Below are positions 19,461-28,611 of a stretch of DNA of 64,000 nucleotides, piece after piece. Under the pieces are notes generated by a model. That model did not search any database and was not told where the DNA came from. It saw nothing but the letters and a program-made list of their open reading frames with translations. A program made the translations under genes and the position numbers. The stretch spans positions 250,043 through 314,042 of the forward strand of contig NZ_FOMH01000007.1 in the NCBI RefSeq assembly GCF_900112575.1, in the 5' to 3' direction. The stretch is from Flavobacterium phragmitis (GTDB taxonomy: Bacteria; Bacteroidota; Bacteroidia; Flavobacteriales; Flavobacteriaceae). Position 1 is the first letter of the stretch, and each line of letters begins with the position of its first letter.

Positions 19461-20150
19461 TTATTTAAAACTTTCTTCAAACAAAGTAATGTCAATAGCA
19501 TTTTTTACATCGTAATCACCAATTTTAGTGCGACGTAAAACTGTTAAATGTGAACCTGAATTCATTGCTTTTCCAAAATCATAAGCAAGGGAACGAATAT
19601 AAGTTCCTTTAGAACAAACGACTCTAAAATCTACTTCTGGCAACGCAATTCTAGTAATTTCAAATTCGTGAATAGTAGTTTTTCTGCTTTCAATTTCTAC
19701 TGATTCTCCTGCACGTGCATGCTCGTACAAACGAACACCATCTTTTTTAATGGCAGAAAAAATAGGCGGTTTTTGGTCAATTTCGCCTAAAAATTGTTTG
19801 ACAGTTTCATGAATCAAAGCTTCGTCAATATGATTTGTTGGGAAAGTCTGATCGATTTCGGTTTCCAAATCATAAGATGGAGTAGTGGCTCCAATGTAAA
19901 AAGTTCCGGTATATTCTTTTGCCTGGCCTTGAAGCTCTGAGATTTTTTTGGTAAATTTTCCAGTGCATATTAATAAAAGGCCGGTTGCCAAAGGATCTAA
20001 AGTTCCAGCATGACCAATTTTGAACTTTTTTGGAAGTCCAACTTTATTAATCAAAAGGTATTTTAATTTATTGACAGCTTGAAACGAACTCCATTTTAAA
20101 GGTTTGTCAATCAATAAAACTTGTCCGTTTAAATATTCTTCAGGTGTCAT
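19461..20150 (-). CDS. truB: tRNA pseudouridine(55) synthase
   Basis: A 229-residue enzyme that converts U55 in the T-loop of tRNAs to pseudouridine. The motif GHAGTLDPLATGLLLI carries the catalytic Asp, preceded by DKPLKWSSFQAVNKL. Later blocks KPPIFSAIKKDGVRLYEHAR and CSKGTYIRSLAYDFG are family hallmarks. The C-terminal PUA-type extension of the E. coli enzyme is absent, as in many Bacteroidota. Its ATG overlaps the uppP stop codon (TAATG), so the two are translationally coupled. Confidence 0.96.
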   Translation of the reverse strand: MTPEEYLNGQVLLIDKPLKWSSFQAVNKLKYLLINKVGLPKKFKIGHAGTLDPLATGLLLICTGKFTKKISELQGQAKEYTGTFYIGATTPSYDLETEIDQTFPTNHIDEALIHETVKQFLGEIDQKPPIFSAIKKDGVRLYEHARAGESVEIESRKTTIHEFEITRIALPEVDFRVVCSKGTYIRSLAYDFGKAMNSGSHLTVLRRTKIGDYDVKNAIDITLFEESFK

Positions 20151-20947
20151 TATATAATCGTAAGCGGGTGAATGAAAAAGTGAATCAATAATAAAATGAT
20201 TCCAGCAAGGATTCTGTAGTAACCAAAAACTTTAAATCCGTTTTTAGTCAAAAATCCGATGAAAGTTTTAATTGCTAATAATGCTACAATAAAAGCAACA
20301 ATATTTCCAATTACCAACATGTTAACTTGGTCGTGAGATAATTCGAAACCCGCTTTGTAATAATCGTAGCATTTTTTTGCTGTTGCTCCCAACATAGTTG
20401 GAACCGCTAAGAAAAATGAAAATTCTGCTGCAGAAGTTCTAGTCAGTTTTTGAGCCATACCTCCAACAATACTTGCACCGCTTCGAGAAACTCCAGGAAT
20501 CATGGCAAGACATTGAAATAAACCAATTTTTAAAGCTTTGGCATACGTAATTTCAGTTGAAACTTCTGGATCATTTGGTTTGTTAAACCATTCGTCAACT
20601 TTTAATAAAATTAGACCTCCAATTAGAAGTGAAACGGCAACTGTAACAGGGTTTTCTAGTAAGCCATCAATAAAATCGCTTAATAATAATCCTAAAACAA
20701 CCGCAGGAATAAAAGCGACTAAAAGTTTAAAATAGAAATCAAAAGTTTGAAAAAAACGTTTGAAGTATAAGATTACAACCGAAAGTATCGCACCAAGCTG
20801 AATTACAATGGTAAAAAGTTTAGTGAAATCGTCATGAGCGATTCCGAAAAAAGAAGAAGCAATAATCATATGTCCTGTAGAAGAAACAGGCAAAAATTCT
20901 GTAATTCCTTCAATAATGGCAAGAACAATAGCTTGTAATGTGTTCAT
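20150..20947 (-). CDS. uppP: Undecaprenyl-diphosphatase (BacA family)
   Basis: A 265-residue integral membrane enzyme that dephosphorylates undecaprenyl pyrophosphate, recycling the lipid carrier for peptidoglycan. The two active-site motifs are present: [17 protein letters not shown] near the N-terminus and [10 protein letters not shown] in the middle, with about eight membrane helices. It lies in the minus-strand unit ftsX - DUF3098 - uppP - truB and overlaps truB by one base. Loss of the enzyme elsewhere causes bacitracin sensitivity. Confidence 0.96.
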   Translation of the reverse strand: MNTLQAIVLAIIEGITEFLPVSSTGHMIIASSFFGIAHDDFTKLFTIVIQLGAILSVVILYFKRFFQTFDFYFKLLVAFIPAVVLGLLLSDFIDGLLENPVTVAVSLLIGGLILLKVDEWFNKPNDPEVSTEITYAKALKIGLFQCLAMIPGVSRSGASIVGGMAQKLTRTSAAEFSFFLAVPTMLGATAKKCYDYYKAGFELSHDQVNMLVIGNIVAFIVALLAIKTFIGFLTKNGFKVFGYYRILAGIILLLIHFFIHPLTII

Positions 20948-21035
20948 TTAGAATTTTAGATTTCAGATTTTAGATTTCAAATTGTCACCCTGAGCGGAGT
21001 CGAAGGGCATTCCAATTGGAAATCTATAAACCTAT

Positions 21036-21293
21036 TTATTTAGATTTTTTGAAGATAGAATAAATCGTGATTCCAAAACCGATTAAAACAGTTGTTGGTG
21101 CCAAACGAATACGTCTAAAGCTGAAAATGTCTTCATTAAAAACATTTGGATCTTTACTTCCTCCGCCAGACATTAAAATAAATCCTAGCGCTATTACAGC
21201 AATTCCGATTAATAGGATTTTGTAATTAATGGCATCAAAAAGGAATTCCTGTTTTTGAACTTGTTGTTCTTCTTTATTATTGTTGTTTTTCAT
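21036..21293 (-). CDS. DUF3098 small membrane protein
   Basis: An 85-residue protein with a charged N-terminus (Lys/Asn/Glu/Gln-rich), one helix at about 27-44 (LLIGIAVIALGFILMSGG) and a second at about 64-80. It matches DUF3098, a Bacteroidota family found next to ftsX and uppP. Function unknown; the neighbourhood suggests cell-envelope or division work. Confidence 0.85.
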   Translation of the reverse strand: MKNNNNKEEQQVQKQEFLFDAINYKILLIGIAVIALGFILMSGGGSKDPNVFNEDIFSFRRIRLAPTTVLIGFGITIYSIFKKSK

Positions 21294-21339
21294 TTTTATG
21301 TGTTTGTAAGCCTGAGCGAAGTCGAAGGCATTTTTTTTA

Positions 21340-21395
21340 AATCTAAAATCTGCAATCTAAAATCTGCAATCTAAAATCTGCAATCTAAAATCTGC
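21340..21395. repeat. Four perfect 14-base tandem repeats
   Basis: AATCTAAAATCTGC is repeated exactly four times (21340, 21354, 21368, 21382), with a fifth partial unit after it, between ftsX and the DUF3098 gene. Related TTTTAGATT strings lie at about 20950-20978 and 61835-61865. Confidence 0.9.
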
Positions 21396-21404
21396 AATCA
21401 AAAA

Positions 21405-22280
21405 TTAATAAAGATCGTCAGTTCTTAAATTCAAGAAACGTTGCGTTGCAAAATGCGTGCTTACCCAAGTAATTAGAACTCCTAATCCGAAAACAGCAAC
21501 CAAAACCAAACCAGTTAAAATTTTGTCTTCTAGAATTCCTAAACCAGGGAAATTAGTATCTACATATAGTAAAAGTGCAATTAAAGCAATAATAGCTAAA
21601 CCAGCACCAAGCATTCCTAGTTTTACGCTTCGCATTACAAAAGGTTTACGGATAAAAGCTTTTGTAGCGCCAACCATCTGCATGGTTTTGATAATAAAAC
21701 GATTTGAATGTATAGATAAACGTAGTGAACTATTGATTAATAAAACTGCAATTACTGTCAAGAAACCGCTGATAATCAAAATCCACATACTTACTTTTCT
21801 GATATTGTCATTTACTAGATTTACCAATTGTTTGTCGTAAACAATATCTGAAACCATTGCATTTTTGCGAAAGTTGCTTTCAATCTTAACGATACTGTCT
21901 CTTTCTACATAATCTGCTTTTAAGTGAATGTCGTATGAATTCAATAAAGGGTTTTCTCCCAAGAATGTAAGGAAATCTTCTCCAATAATATCAGTATGTT
22001 CTTTTGCTGCTTTTTCTTTGCTTACGTAAACAAAAGATTTAGCAAAAGGTGCTCTTTTAAGTTCGGTATTAAATGCTTTGATAATACTGTCATTTGCTTC
22101 ATTTTTGAAGAAAACCGTCATGGCAATTTTTTCTTTAAAATCGTCTGCCAATTGTTTAGAATTAATAATGAATAATCCCAGTACTCCTAAAAGGAATAAA
22201 ACCAAGAATACACTTAATACTACCGAAAAATAAGAGGAAATTAACCTGCGCTTTTGAAATTTATCAAAGTTAGAACTCAT
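21405..22280 (-). CDS. ftsX: Cell division protein FtsX-like permease
   Basis: A 291-residue protein with a cytoplasmic N-terminus, a helix at about 18-38, an extracellular domain to about 160, and three further helices near 168-190, 215-240 and 255-280. This is the four-helix FtsX layout. FtsX pairs with the ATPase FtsE to activate peptidoglycan hydrolases at the septum. ftsE is not adjacent, as is usual in Bacteroidota. It heads the ftsX - DUF3098 - uppP - truB unit. Confidence 0.9.
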   Translation of the reverse strand: MSSNFDKFQKRRLISSYFSVVLSVFLVLFLLGVLGLFIINSKQLADDFKEKIAMTVFFKNEANDSIIKAFNTELKRAPFAKSFVYVSKEKAAKEHTDIIGEDFLTFLGENPLLNSYDIHLKADYVERDSIVKIESNFRKNAMVSDIVYDKQLVNLVNDNIRKVSMWILIISGFLTVIAVLLINSSLRLSIHSNRFIIKTMQMVGATKAFIRKPFVMRSVKLGMLGAGLAIIALIALLLYVDTNFPGLGILEDKILTGLVLVAVFGLGVLITWVSTHFATQRFLNLRTDDLY

Positions 22281-22722
22281 AGTCTGCTTAAATTATGTGG
22301 TAAAAATAATAAAGTATTTCTTGTATTTAAAGTTAATAACAAACTTTTATACTTAAAAGTACGATTTAAATATAGAAAAGAAGTTTTATTTGATGCAAAG
22401 TGTTACATGAATAATTAAAACAAAGAACGCAAAGTCTTTCGTAAGGTCCGCAAAGTAAAAAGTTTGGCACAGATTAAAAAGATTAAAAATGATTTTTAAG
22501 TCTGCGTAAATTCTTTAATCTGTGGCAAAAAAAGAATCTAAGTACATATTTTTAATCGTAATAATGCGTGCTTTTACTTAACCCTAAACAAGTAATTCAT
22601 TATTTTATTTGTTTGTCACTGAAATAGCTTTGCTACAATCCGCAATAAATGTAAATTTGCGGCTAAATTAATTTAGTGAAAAGCTTAGAACCTTAGTAAC
22701 TTAGAATCTTAGTCACTTAGAA
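22281..22722. other. Intergenic region before leuS with two repeat types
   Basis: No gene is seen. A GGCACAGATTAAA / TTTAATCTGTGGC inverted repeat spans about 22465-22525 (relative at 61892-61929). The octamer array at 22684-22722 abuts the leuS ATG. The promoter of leuS is probably within 22560-22680. Confidence 0.55.
22684..22722 (+). repeat. Five-unit CTTAGnnn octamer array ending at the leuS start codon
   Basis: Units are CTTAGAAC, CTTAGTAA, CTTAGAAT, CTTAGTCA, CTTAGAA, with the ATG immediately after. The array therefore occupies the whole ribosome-binding region. Related 8-base arrays lie at 47329-47376 (opposite orientation) and 51618-51657. Confidence 0.85.
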
Positions 22723-25587
22723 ATGAAGTACAATCCAAACGAAATTGAAGCCAAATGGCAAAAATATTGGGCAGAAAATCAAACTTTTGCAGCAAAAAAC
22801 AACTCCGAAAAACCGAAACATTATGTTCTCGACATGTTTCCTTATCCTTCTGGAGCAGGATTACACGTAGGACATCCGCTGGGTTATATTGCTTCAGATG
22901 TGTATTCTCGTTTCAAAAGACATCAGGGTTTCAATGTTTTGCATCCAATGGGTTACGATAGTTTCGGATTACCTGCAGAACAATATGCAATTCAGACTGG
23001 GCAACGTCCAGAAGATACAACGCGTGTGAATATTGACGGTGGAGTAGATAAAGAAGGAAAGCAAATTGCGGGTTACAGAAAACAATTAGATAAAATCGGA
23101 TTTTCATTTGATTGGGCTCGTGAAGTGCGTACCTCAAATCCGGATTACTACAAACATACACAATGGATTTTTATTCAATTGTTCAATTCTTGGTACAATA
23201 AAACAACAGATAAAGCAGAAGATATTTCAACTTTAGTTGCTGTTTTTGAAAAAGAAGGAAATGCAAATGTAAATGCCGTTTCTGATGATAATATTGCAGT
23301 TTTTTCGTCAAGCGAATGGAATGCATTCTCAAAAGATGAGCAAGAAAAAATCCTTTTGCAATACAGATTAACCTATTTGGCAGAAACCGAAGTGAACTGG
23401 TGTCCAGGCTTAGGAACGGTTTTGGCAAATGACGAAATTGTAAACGGAGTTTCAGAGCGTGGAGGCTTTCCTGTTATAAGAAAAAAAATGACACAATGGA
23501 GTATGCGAATTTCTGCTTATGCCGAACGCTTGCTTGAAGGTCTAAACGATATCGATTGGAGTGAGTCTATCAAAGAATCTCAAAGAAACTGGATTGGGAA
23601 ATCGGTTGGTGCTTTGGTAACTTTTAATGTGAAAAATCATGATGAAGTAATCGAGGTTTTCACTACTCGTCCTGACACTATTTTTGGAGTTACTTTTATG
23701 ACTTTGGCACCAGAACATGATTTGGTTGCTAAAATTACAACTCCAGAACAAAAAGCAGAAGTTGAAGCGTACATCGAAAAAACAGCAAAACGTTCTGAGC
23801 GTGAGCGTATGGCCGATGTAAAAACCATTTCTGGTGCATTTACAGGAGCTTATGCTGAACACCCATTTACAAAAGAACCAATTCCGGTTTGGATTGGAGA
23901 TTACGTTTTAGCAGGTTACGGAACAGGTGCTGTAATGGCGGTTCCTTGCGGAGACGAAAGAGATTATGCTTTTGCGAATTTCTTTAAAGGTCAGAACGGA
24001 ATGCAGGAAATCAAAAATATCTTCGCAAATGTTGATATTTCTGAAGCGGCTTATGGATCAAAAGACAACGTTGAAATCGCAAATTCTGATTTCTTAAACG
24101 GACTTAACTATAAAGAAGGTACTAAAAAAGCAATTGCAAAATTAGAAGAAATCGGTCAAGGAAAAGGTAAAACCAATTACCGTTTGCGTGATGCTGTTTT
24201 CTCTCGTCAGCGTTATTGGGGTGAACCTTTTCCAGTTTATTACGTGAATGGATTACCTAAAATGATCGAATCACAGCATTTGCCAATTATTTTACCAGAA
24301 GTAGAGAAATATTTACCAACAGAAGACGGTTTGCCACCATTAGGAAATGCAGCAGTTTGGGCTTGGGATACAAAACAAAATAAAGTTGTTGCAACTGATT
24401 TAGTTGATAATGTTTCAATTTTTCCTTTAGAATTGAACACAATGCCAGGATGGGCGGGAAGTTCATGGTATTGGATGCGTTATATGGACGCTCATAATGA
24501 AACTGAATTTGCGAGTAAAGAGGCATTAGCTTACTGGGAAAATGTAGATTTATACATTGGAGGTAGTGAGCACGCAACAGGTCACTTATTGTATTCTCGT
24601 TTCTGGAATAAATTCTTAAAAGACAAAGGTTTTGCTCCAACCGAAGAACCATTCAAAAAACTGATCAATCAGGGAATGATTTTGGGGACAAGTGCTTTTG
24701 TTTATAGGTTAGAAGGGACAAATACTTTTGTTTCTAAAAATAAAATTGGAGATCAAAAAGTGCAGCCAATTCATGCGGATGTTTCAATGGTGAATTCTTC
24801 TGATGAATTAAATGTAGAAAAATTCAAAGCCTGGAGAGAAGATTATGCTGATGCAGAATTTATTTTAGATGATAATGGAAAATATATTGTAGGTCGCGAG
24901 GTTGAAAAAATGTCAAAATCAAAATACAATGTAGTAACTCCAGATGATATTTGTGACGAATATGGAGCAGATACATTACGTTTATACGAAATGTTCTTAG
25001 GGCCATTAGAGCAAGCAAAACCATGGAATACTGCCGGAATTTCTGGAGTATTTGGTTTCTTGAAAAAATTATGGAGATTGTATTTTGATGATAATGGTTT
25101 AATCGTAAACAACGACGAACCAACAAAAGACAACTTGAAATCATTGCATAAAACCATCAAAAAAGTAGCAGAAGATATAGAGAATTTCTCTTTCAACACT
25201 TCGGTTTCTCAGTTTATGATTTGTGTGAATGAATTGTCTTCTCAAAACTGTCATTCAAGAGCGATTTTAGAGCCGTTAGCGATTTTGGTTTCGCCTTATG
25301 CACCTCACATTGCTGAGGAATTATGGTCGCAATTAGGACATACAACTTCAATTTCAGAAGTTGCTTTCCCAATTTTTGAAGAAAAACATTTAGTTGAAAC
25401 TAATAAAGAATATCCAGTTTCTTTCAACGGGAAAATGCGTTTCACAATCGAATTGCCTTTGGATTTAACCAAAGAACAAATCGAAGAAATCGTTATGAAA
25501 GACGAAAGAACTCAAAAACAATTAGACGGAAGAACGCCAAATAAAGTGATTATTGTTCCGGGAAAAATTATCAATTTGGTAGGATAA
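22723..25587 (+). CDS. leuS: Leucine--tRNA ligase
   Basis: A 954-residue class I synthetase that charges tRNA-Leu. The HIGH-type motif is HVGH (residues 48-51) in MFPYPSGAGLHVGHPLGY, and KMSKS lies at 729-733. Between them is the CP1 editing domain that hydrolyses mischarged tRNA (GVTFMTLAPEHDLV; ends near AVPCGDERDYAF). The C-terminal anticodon-binding and LeuRS-specific domains are complete. It is longer than E. coli LeuRS because of an insertion near residues 160-225, as in other Bacteroidota. It starts at the ATG directly after the octamer array; the terminator is at 25611. Confidence 0.97.
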   Translation: MKYNPNEIEAKWQKYWAENQTFAAKNNSEKPKHYVLDMFPYPSGAGLHVGHPLGYIASDVYSRFKRHQGFNVLHPMGYDSFGLPAEQYAIQTGQRPEDTTRVNIDGGVDKEGKQIAGYRKQLDKIGFSFDWAREVRTSNPDYYKHTQWIFIQLFNSWYNKTTDKAEDISTLVAVFEKEGNANVNAVSDDNIAVFSSSEWNAFSKDEQEKILLQYRLTYLAETEVNWCPGLGTVLANDEIVNGVSERGGFPVIRKKMTQWSMRISAYAERLLEGLNDIDWSESIKESQRNWIGKSVGALVTFNVKNHDEVIEVFTTRPDTIFGVTFMTLAPEHDLVAKITTPEQKAEVEAYIEKTAKRSERERMADVKTISGAFTGAYAEHPFTKEPIPVWIGDYVLAGYGTGAVMAVPCGDERDYAFANFFKGQNGMQEIKNIFANVDISEAAYGSKDNVEIANSDFLNGLNYKEGTKKAIAKLEEIGQGKGKTNYRLRDAVFSRQRYWGEPFPVYYVNGLPKMIESQHLPIILPEVEKYLPTEDGLPPLGNAAVWAWDTKQNKVVATDLVDNVSIFPLELNTMPGWAGSSWYWMRYMDAHNETEFASKEALAYWENVDLYIGGSEHATGHLLYSRFWNKFLKDKGFAPTEEPFKKLINQGMILGTSAFVYRLEGTNTFVSKNKIGDQKVQPIHADVSMVNSSDELNVEKFKAWREDYADAEFILDDNGKYIVGREVEKMSKSKYNVVTPDDICDEYGADTLRLYEMFLGPLEQAKPWNTAGISGVFGFLKKLWRLYFDDNGLIVNNDEPTKDNLKSLHKTIKKVAEDIENFSFNTSVSQFMICVNELSSQNCHSRAILEPLAILVSPYAPHIAEELWSQLGHTTSISEVAFPIFEEKHLVETNKEYPVSFNGKMRFTIELPLDLTKEQIEEIVMKDERTQKQLDGRTPNKVIIVPGKIINLVG

Positions 25588-25610
25588 ACAAATAAATTCC
25601 AACATAGAAA

Positions 25611-25653
25611 ATTCCAAATTCCAATTTTACGATTGGAGTTTGGGATTTTTTTT
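25611..25653 (+). terminator. Terminator of leuS (ATTCCAAATTCCAAT family)
   Basis: The arm at 25611-25625 pairs with 25632-25646 with two wobble or mismatch positions, followed by eight T residues. It is a near copy of the hairpin after the antiporter gene. Confidence 0.8.
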
Positions 25654-25719
25654 ATGCTTTTTTTTCCGCCACGAATTGCACTAATTTCCACAAATTTTAT
25701 TCTGAAATACTTATAGTTT

Positions 25720-25821
25720 GTCAGTCTGAGCGAAGTCGAAGACCACACAAGTAACTCTACAAAGATTGGCGATTTTGATTGCGGAGCTTCTGGCTTGGTC
25801 TTCGACTTCGCTCAGACTGAC
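25720..25821. repeat. Inverted-repeat element with perfect 26-base arms
   Basis: The arm at 25720-25745 (GTCAGTCTGAGCGAAGTCGA then AGACCA) is repeated exactly in reverse complement at 25796-25821, with a 50-base interior. Related GAGCGnAGTCGAAGG strings occur at about 20991 and 21312. It looks like a small non-autonomous element or REP-like unit. Confidence 0.8.
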
Positions 25822-26058
25822 AATGCGTACCGTTCCTCGGATGACAACTAAGCAAAAAACCTTGCGACCTAGCGCCTTTGTGGCAAAAAACCTTGCGTAC
25901 CTTGCGTAAACCTCCGCGTGCCTTGCGGTTAAAAACCCCGCAAACATTGGAATTTGGAATTTAATTATTGGAAATTTTAAAAACTTTTGTAACATTTTAA
26001 TAGTTGCCGTATCAAAAGCATGGATCCGATTTAATTAACAACTTAAAAACTATTAAAA

Positions 26059-26907
26059 ATGAAAAAGTATATCATCTTAATTATCGCATTCCTATTCTCA
26101 GCATTATGCCTAAATGTTTTTGCACAAACAAAATCATATCCTTTTGAAGTTCTTAAAACCGGAAGTGGCAAACAATCAATCCTATTCATTCCTGGATTTG
26201 CTTCTTCGGGAGATGTCTGGAACGAAACCAAAGCAGCTTTTGAAAAAGATTTCACTTGTTACACATTAACAATGGCAGGATTTGCTGGAGTAAAACCACA
26301 ACCGAATCCTTCATTTGAAAACTGGAAAAACAGAATCGCTTCTTATATCAAAGACAATAAAATCGAAAAGCCCATCTTAATTGGTCATAGTATGGGCGGA
26401 GGATTGGCTTTGGCAATTGCTTCTGATTATCCTGAATTAATCGGTAAAATTGTGGTAGTTGATGCATTACCTTGTTTGGCGGAGTTAAGCAATCCTTCTT
26501 TTAAATCAAAAGAAAATAATGATTGTTCGCCAATGGTTACCCAAATGGTAGCAATGAATGAAACGCAATTTCGTGATATGCAAAAACAAACTATGCCAAG
26601 ACTTTTAGAAGATAAATCTAAATTGGATATGGTGGTGGATTGGAGTGTAAAATCAGATAGAACAACTTTTGCACAAATGTATTGTGACTTTTATAATACC
26701 GATTTGAGAGATAAGATTGTAACTATAAAATGTCCAGCATTAATTTTGTTAGAATCTTATTTTATAAATTTAAAACCAGCAATCGAAGGGCAGTATAAAA
26801 ATCTGAAAACAGCTAATTTCCAATATGCCACAAAAGGAATGCATTTTATAATGTACGATGATACAGCTTGGTATTTGGCGCAATTAAATAATTTTTTAAA
26901 ATCTTAA
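26059..26907 (+). CDS. Exported alpha/beta-hydrolase
   Basis: A 282-residue protein with an N-terminal signal peptide ending near residue 23 (LCLNVFAQ). The nucleophile elbow GHSMGG has Ser at 111, and His 262 in GMHFIMYDD fits the catalytic histidine of the alpha/beta-hydrolase fold. The acid residue is probably the Asp in the strand before the last helix. It acts in the periplasm or outside the cell; the substrate is unknown. The ECF sigma gene starts one base after its stop, so it is the first gene of a three-gene operon. Confidence 0.87.
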   Translation: MKKYIILIIAFLFSALCLNVFAQTKSYPFEVLKTGSGKQSILFIPGFASSGDVWNETKAAFEKDFTCYTLTMAGFAGVKPQPNPSFENWKNRIASYIKDNKIEKPILIGHSMGGGLALAIASDYPELIGKIVVVDALPCLAELSNPSFKSKENNDCSPMVTQMVAMNETQFRDMQKQTMPRLLEDKSKLDMVVDWSVKSDRTTFAQMYCDFYNTDLRDKIVTIKCPALILLESYFINLKPAIEGQYKNLKTANFQYATKGMHFIMYDDTAWYLAQLNNFLKS

Positions 26908-26908
26908 C

Positions 26909-27382
26909 ATGGAATTCGAAGAAATCTACAAAACATATTGGGATAGAATTTTCAGACTATGCATGGGATTTGTGAATGATTATGATGTGGCACAGGATTT
27001 AGCTCAGGAAACTTTTATAATTGTTTGGCAAAAACTGGAAACTTTTAGAAACGAATCGGCGATTGGAACCTGGATTTTCAGAATTGCTTCCAATAATTGT
27101 CTGAGGCAGATTGAAAAACAAAAACGTTTTCCAAAATCAGAACTTCCGGTTCACCTTTCAGAAGAAAAACAAACGTCATTGGAACCACAGATTCAGTTTT
27201 TATATCAATGCATTGCTGCATTACCTGAAACCGACCGTATCATTATTTCGTTGGAATTAGAAGATATTAAACAAGTAGAAATTGCTAAAATCATCGGACT
27301 TTCAGAAGCGAATGTTAGAGTAAAAATTCACAGAATCAAAGAAAAACTGACTCAAAAATTTAAAGAAAATGAACAACGATAA
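26909..27382 (+). CDS. ECF-type RNA polymerase sigma factor
   Basis: A 157-residue sigma-70 family factor with only regions 2 and 4. Region 2 spans about 5-75 (DVAQDLAQETFIIVWQKLET, then GTWIFRIASNNCLRQIEKQK). Region 4 spans about 100-150, with helix-turn-helix QVEIAKIIGLSEANVRVKIH. It lies one base after the hydrolase and overlaps the next gene by 14 bases. The downstream membrane protein is the candidate anti-sigma partner, and the hydrolase a likely target or sensor component. Confidence 0.93.
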   Translation: MEFEEIYKTYWDRIFRLCMGFVNDYDVAQDLAQETFIIVWQKLETFRNESAIGTWIFRIASNNCLRQIEKQKRFPKSELPVHLSEEKQTSLEPQIQFLYQCIAALPETDRIIISLELEDIKQVEIAKIIGLSEANVRVKIHRIKEKLTQKFKENEQR

Positions 27383-27965
27383 CAATATAGATTTTAAAGA
27401 TTTATGGAAAAAACAGACCGTAAGGCAACCCGATATGAAAGATTTACTGGAAAGGGTAGGGAAGTTTAAAAAAGCAGCTTTAAAAAGTTTATGGTTTGCC
27501 AATATTTTACTTTTTGCGACAAGCGTTTTTATAATTTTTATATGGATTTATTACCAGCCACAGTTTATTTCGACCAAAATAGGAATCGTAGTAACTCTAT
27601 TAGCAATGGTAATTTACCTAGTAATTTATAATCGATTATTGAAAAATTACAATCATATTGATGCAAAACAAAGCAATCACGATTATCTACAGAAATTGAT
27701 TGAAATAAAAAAGAAACAGCAGTTTATGCAGACTAAAATGATGAGTTTCTATTTTATAGCGCTTACAGTGGGGATTTGTTTGTACATGTATGAATACGCT
27801 AGCAGAATGACGCTTTTTGGAGCAAGTTTGACGTACGGAATAACCTTGTTGTGGATTTTGTTTAATTGGTTTTATATTCGGCCAAAACAAATCAAAAAAC
27901 AGCAAAGTAAATTAAATAGTTTGATTGAAAAGTTTGAAGAAGTCAACAATCAGTTAGAATCATAA
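27369..27965 (+). CDS. Four-helix membrane protein, candidate anti-sigma factor
   Basis: A 198-residue protein: a soluble N-terminus (about 1-38, DFKDLWKKQTVRQPDMKDLL), two helix pairs (about 40-62, 70-92; 125-142, 150-167) and a basic, Gln-rich coiled-coil tail. Its ATG overlaps the end of the ECF sigma gene by 14 bases, so it is co-translated. Position and topology suggest it holds the sigma factor at the membrane, but no zinc-binding HxxxCxxC anti-sigma motif is seen, so this is inference from context. Confidence 0.75.
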   Translation: MNNDNNIDFKDLWKKQTVRQPDMKDLLERVGKFKKAALKSLWFANILLFATSVFIIFIWIYYQPQFISTKIGIVVTLLAMVIYLVIYNRLLKNYNHIDAKQSNHDYLQKLIEIKKKQQFMQTKMMSFYFIALTVGICLYMYEYASRMTLFGASLTYGITLLWILFNWFYIRPKQIKKQQSKLNSLIEKFEEVNNQLES

Positions 27966-27973
27966 AAAAAAAG

Positions 27974-28007
27974 AAGCTTCGTAATTTCCCCTACGAAGCT
28001 TTCTTTT
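27974..28007. terminator. Bidirectional terminator
   Basis: AAGCTTCGTA at 27974-27983 pairs perfectly with TACGAAGCTT at 27992-28001. A-rich sequence lies on the left and T-rich on the right, so it can end both the sigma-factor operon (+) and the lipoprotein gene (-). Confidence 0.8.
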
Positions 28008-28042
28008 TACCAAAACTTAAATCTAAATTCTAAAACTAACCC

Positions 28043-28444
28043 TTAAAGAGGAAAAACATAAGGAGTAAGAGATAATACAATGATTCCGTCACTATTTGCT
28101 GTAGCGGTTAATTCATTTTCTAATTTTCCTCCTATATAAAGTTTTCCTGTCAAAGTTTGTCCAGCCTGACCACCATATCCGCTAGCGCTTAATGATGCTC
28201 CCATAGATTTTGCTTCTGCAGTAAATTCTTTAGTCCAAGGAAGTTTAGTAATATCTTCATTTAATGCATTTCCTCCTTTTTCAAAATATGTAACAGAAGC
28301 ATTTCCTGTGTAATTTCCAGTAATTTCATATCTCACATCTCTTGAGTTATTTCCAGATCCATTATCGTCATTATCGCTGCTGCAAGAAACTGCTGTAAAA
28401 GCAAGAGTCAATACAATTGCTAAAGTTTTCAAAACTGATTTCAT
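28043..28444 (-). CDS. MmpS-like lipoprotein
   Basis: A 133-residue protein with a lipoprotein signal (lipobox AVSC, acylated Cys near residue 21) followed by a Ser/Asp/Asn linker. The body reads VRYEITGNYTG...SVTYFEKGG...LPWTKEF, the pattern of the MmpS fold known as a small accessory of MmpL transporters. I recall related flavobacterial lipoproteins, but a role in transport is not shown here, and no MmpL-type gene is adjacent. It is monocistronic. Confidence 0.65.
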   Translation of the reverse strand: MKSVLKTLAIVLTLAFTAVSCSSDNDDNGSGNNSRDVRYEITGNYTGNASVTYFEKGGNALNEDITKLPWTKEFTAEAKSMGASLSASGYGGQAGQTLTGKLYIGGKLENELTATANSDGIIVLSLTPYVFPL

Positions 28445-28566
28445 AATAAAATTCTTTAATTAATATACATAATAGAACAAAGTTAGACGCTTATCCTGCG
28501 GACGGCAATACCTGATAAAATGTATTTTTTATTACCTGATATCAGGTAAAAGCAGGGGATTTCTTT

Positions 28567-28595
28567 TTGAAAGTCATTAAGCTTTAATAACTTTG
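28567..28595 (+). promoter_or_regulatory. Bacteroidota-type promoter of the TPR histidine-kinase operon
   Basis: TTG at 28567-28569 and TAACTTTG at 28588-28595, separated by 18 bases, fit the -33 TTG / -7 TAnnTTTG pattern. The kinase ATG is 17 bases downstream. Confidence 0.6.
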
Positions 28596-28611
28596 AGTAA
28601 ATGCTACATTT

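Larger units (their letters stand above)
25588..26058. other. Intergenic region with terminator and repeat elements
   Basis: No gene is seen. It contains the leuS terminator, the 26-base inverted-repeat element at 25720-25821, and several AAACCTTGCG- and CCTTTGTGGC-type strings (25855-25940), remnants of dispersed repeats. Open frames through it are repeat-derived. Confidence 0.6.

Noticed and set aside
21340..21395. CRISPR-like array
   Set aside because: The four 14-base units are contiguous with no spacers, so they are a simple tandem repeat.
25711..25995. A 94-residue minus-strand frame in the leuS-hydrolase gap
   Set aside because: It is made of the inverted-repeat element and other repeats, and has no family features.
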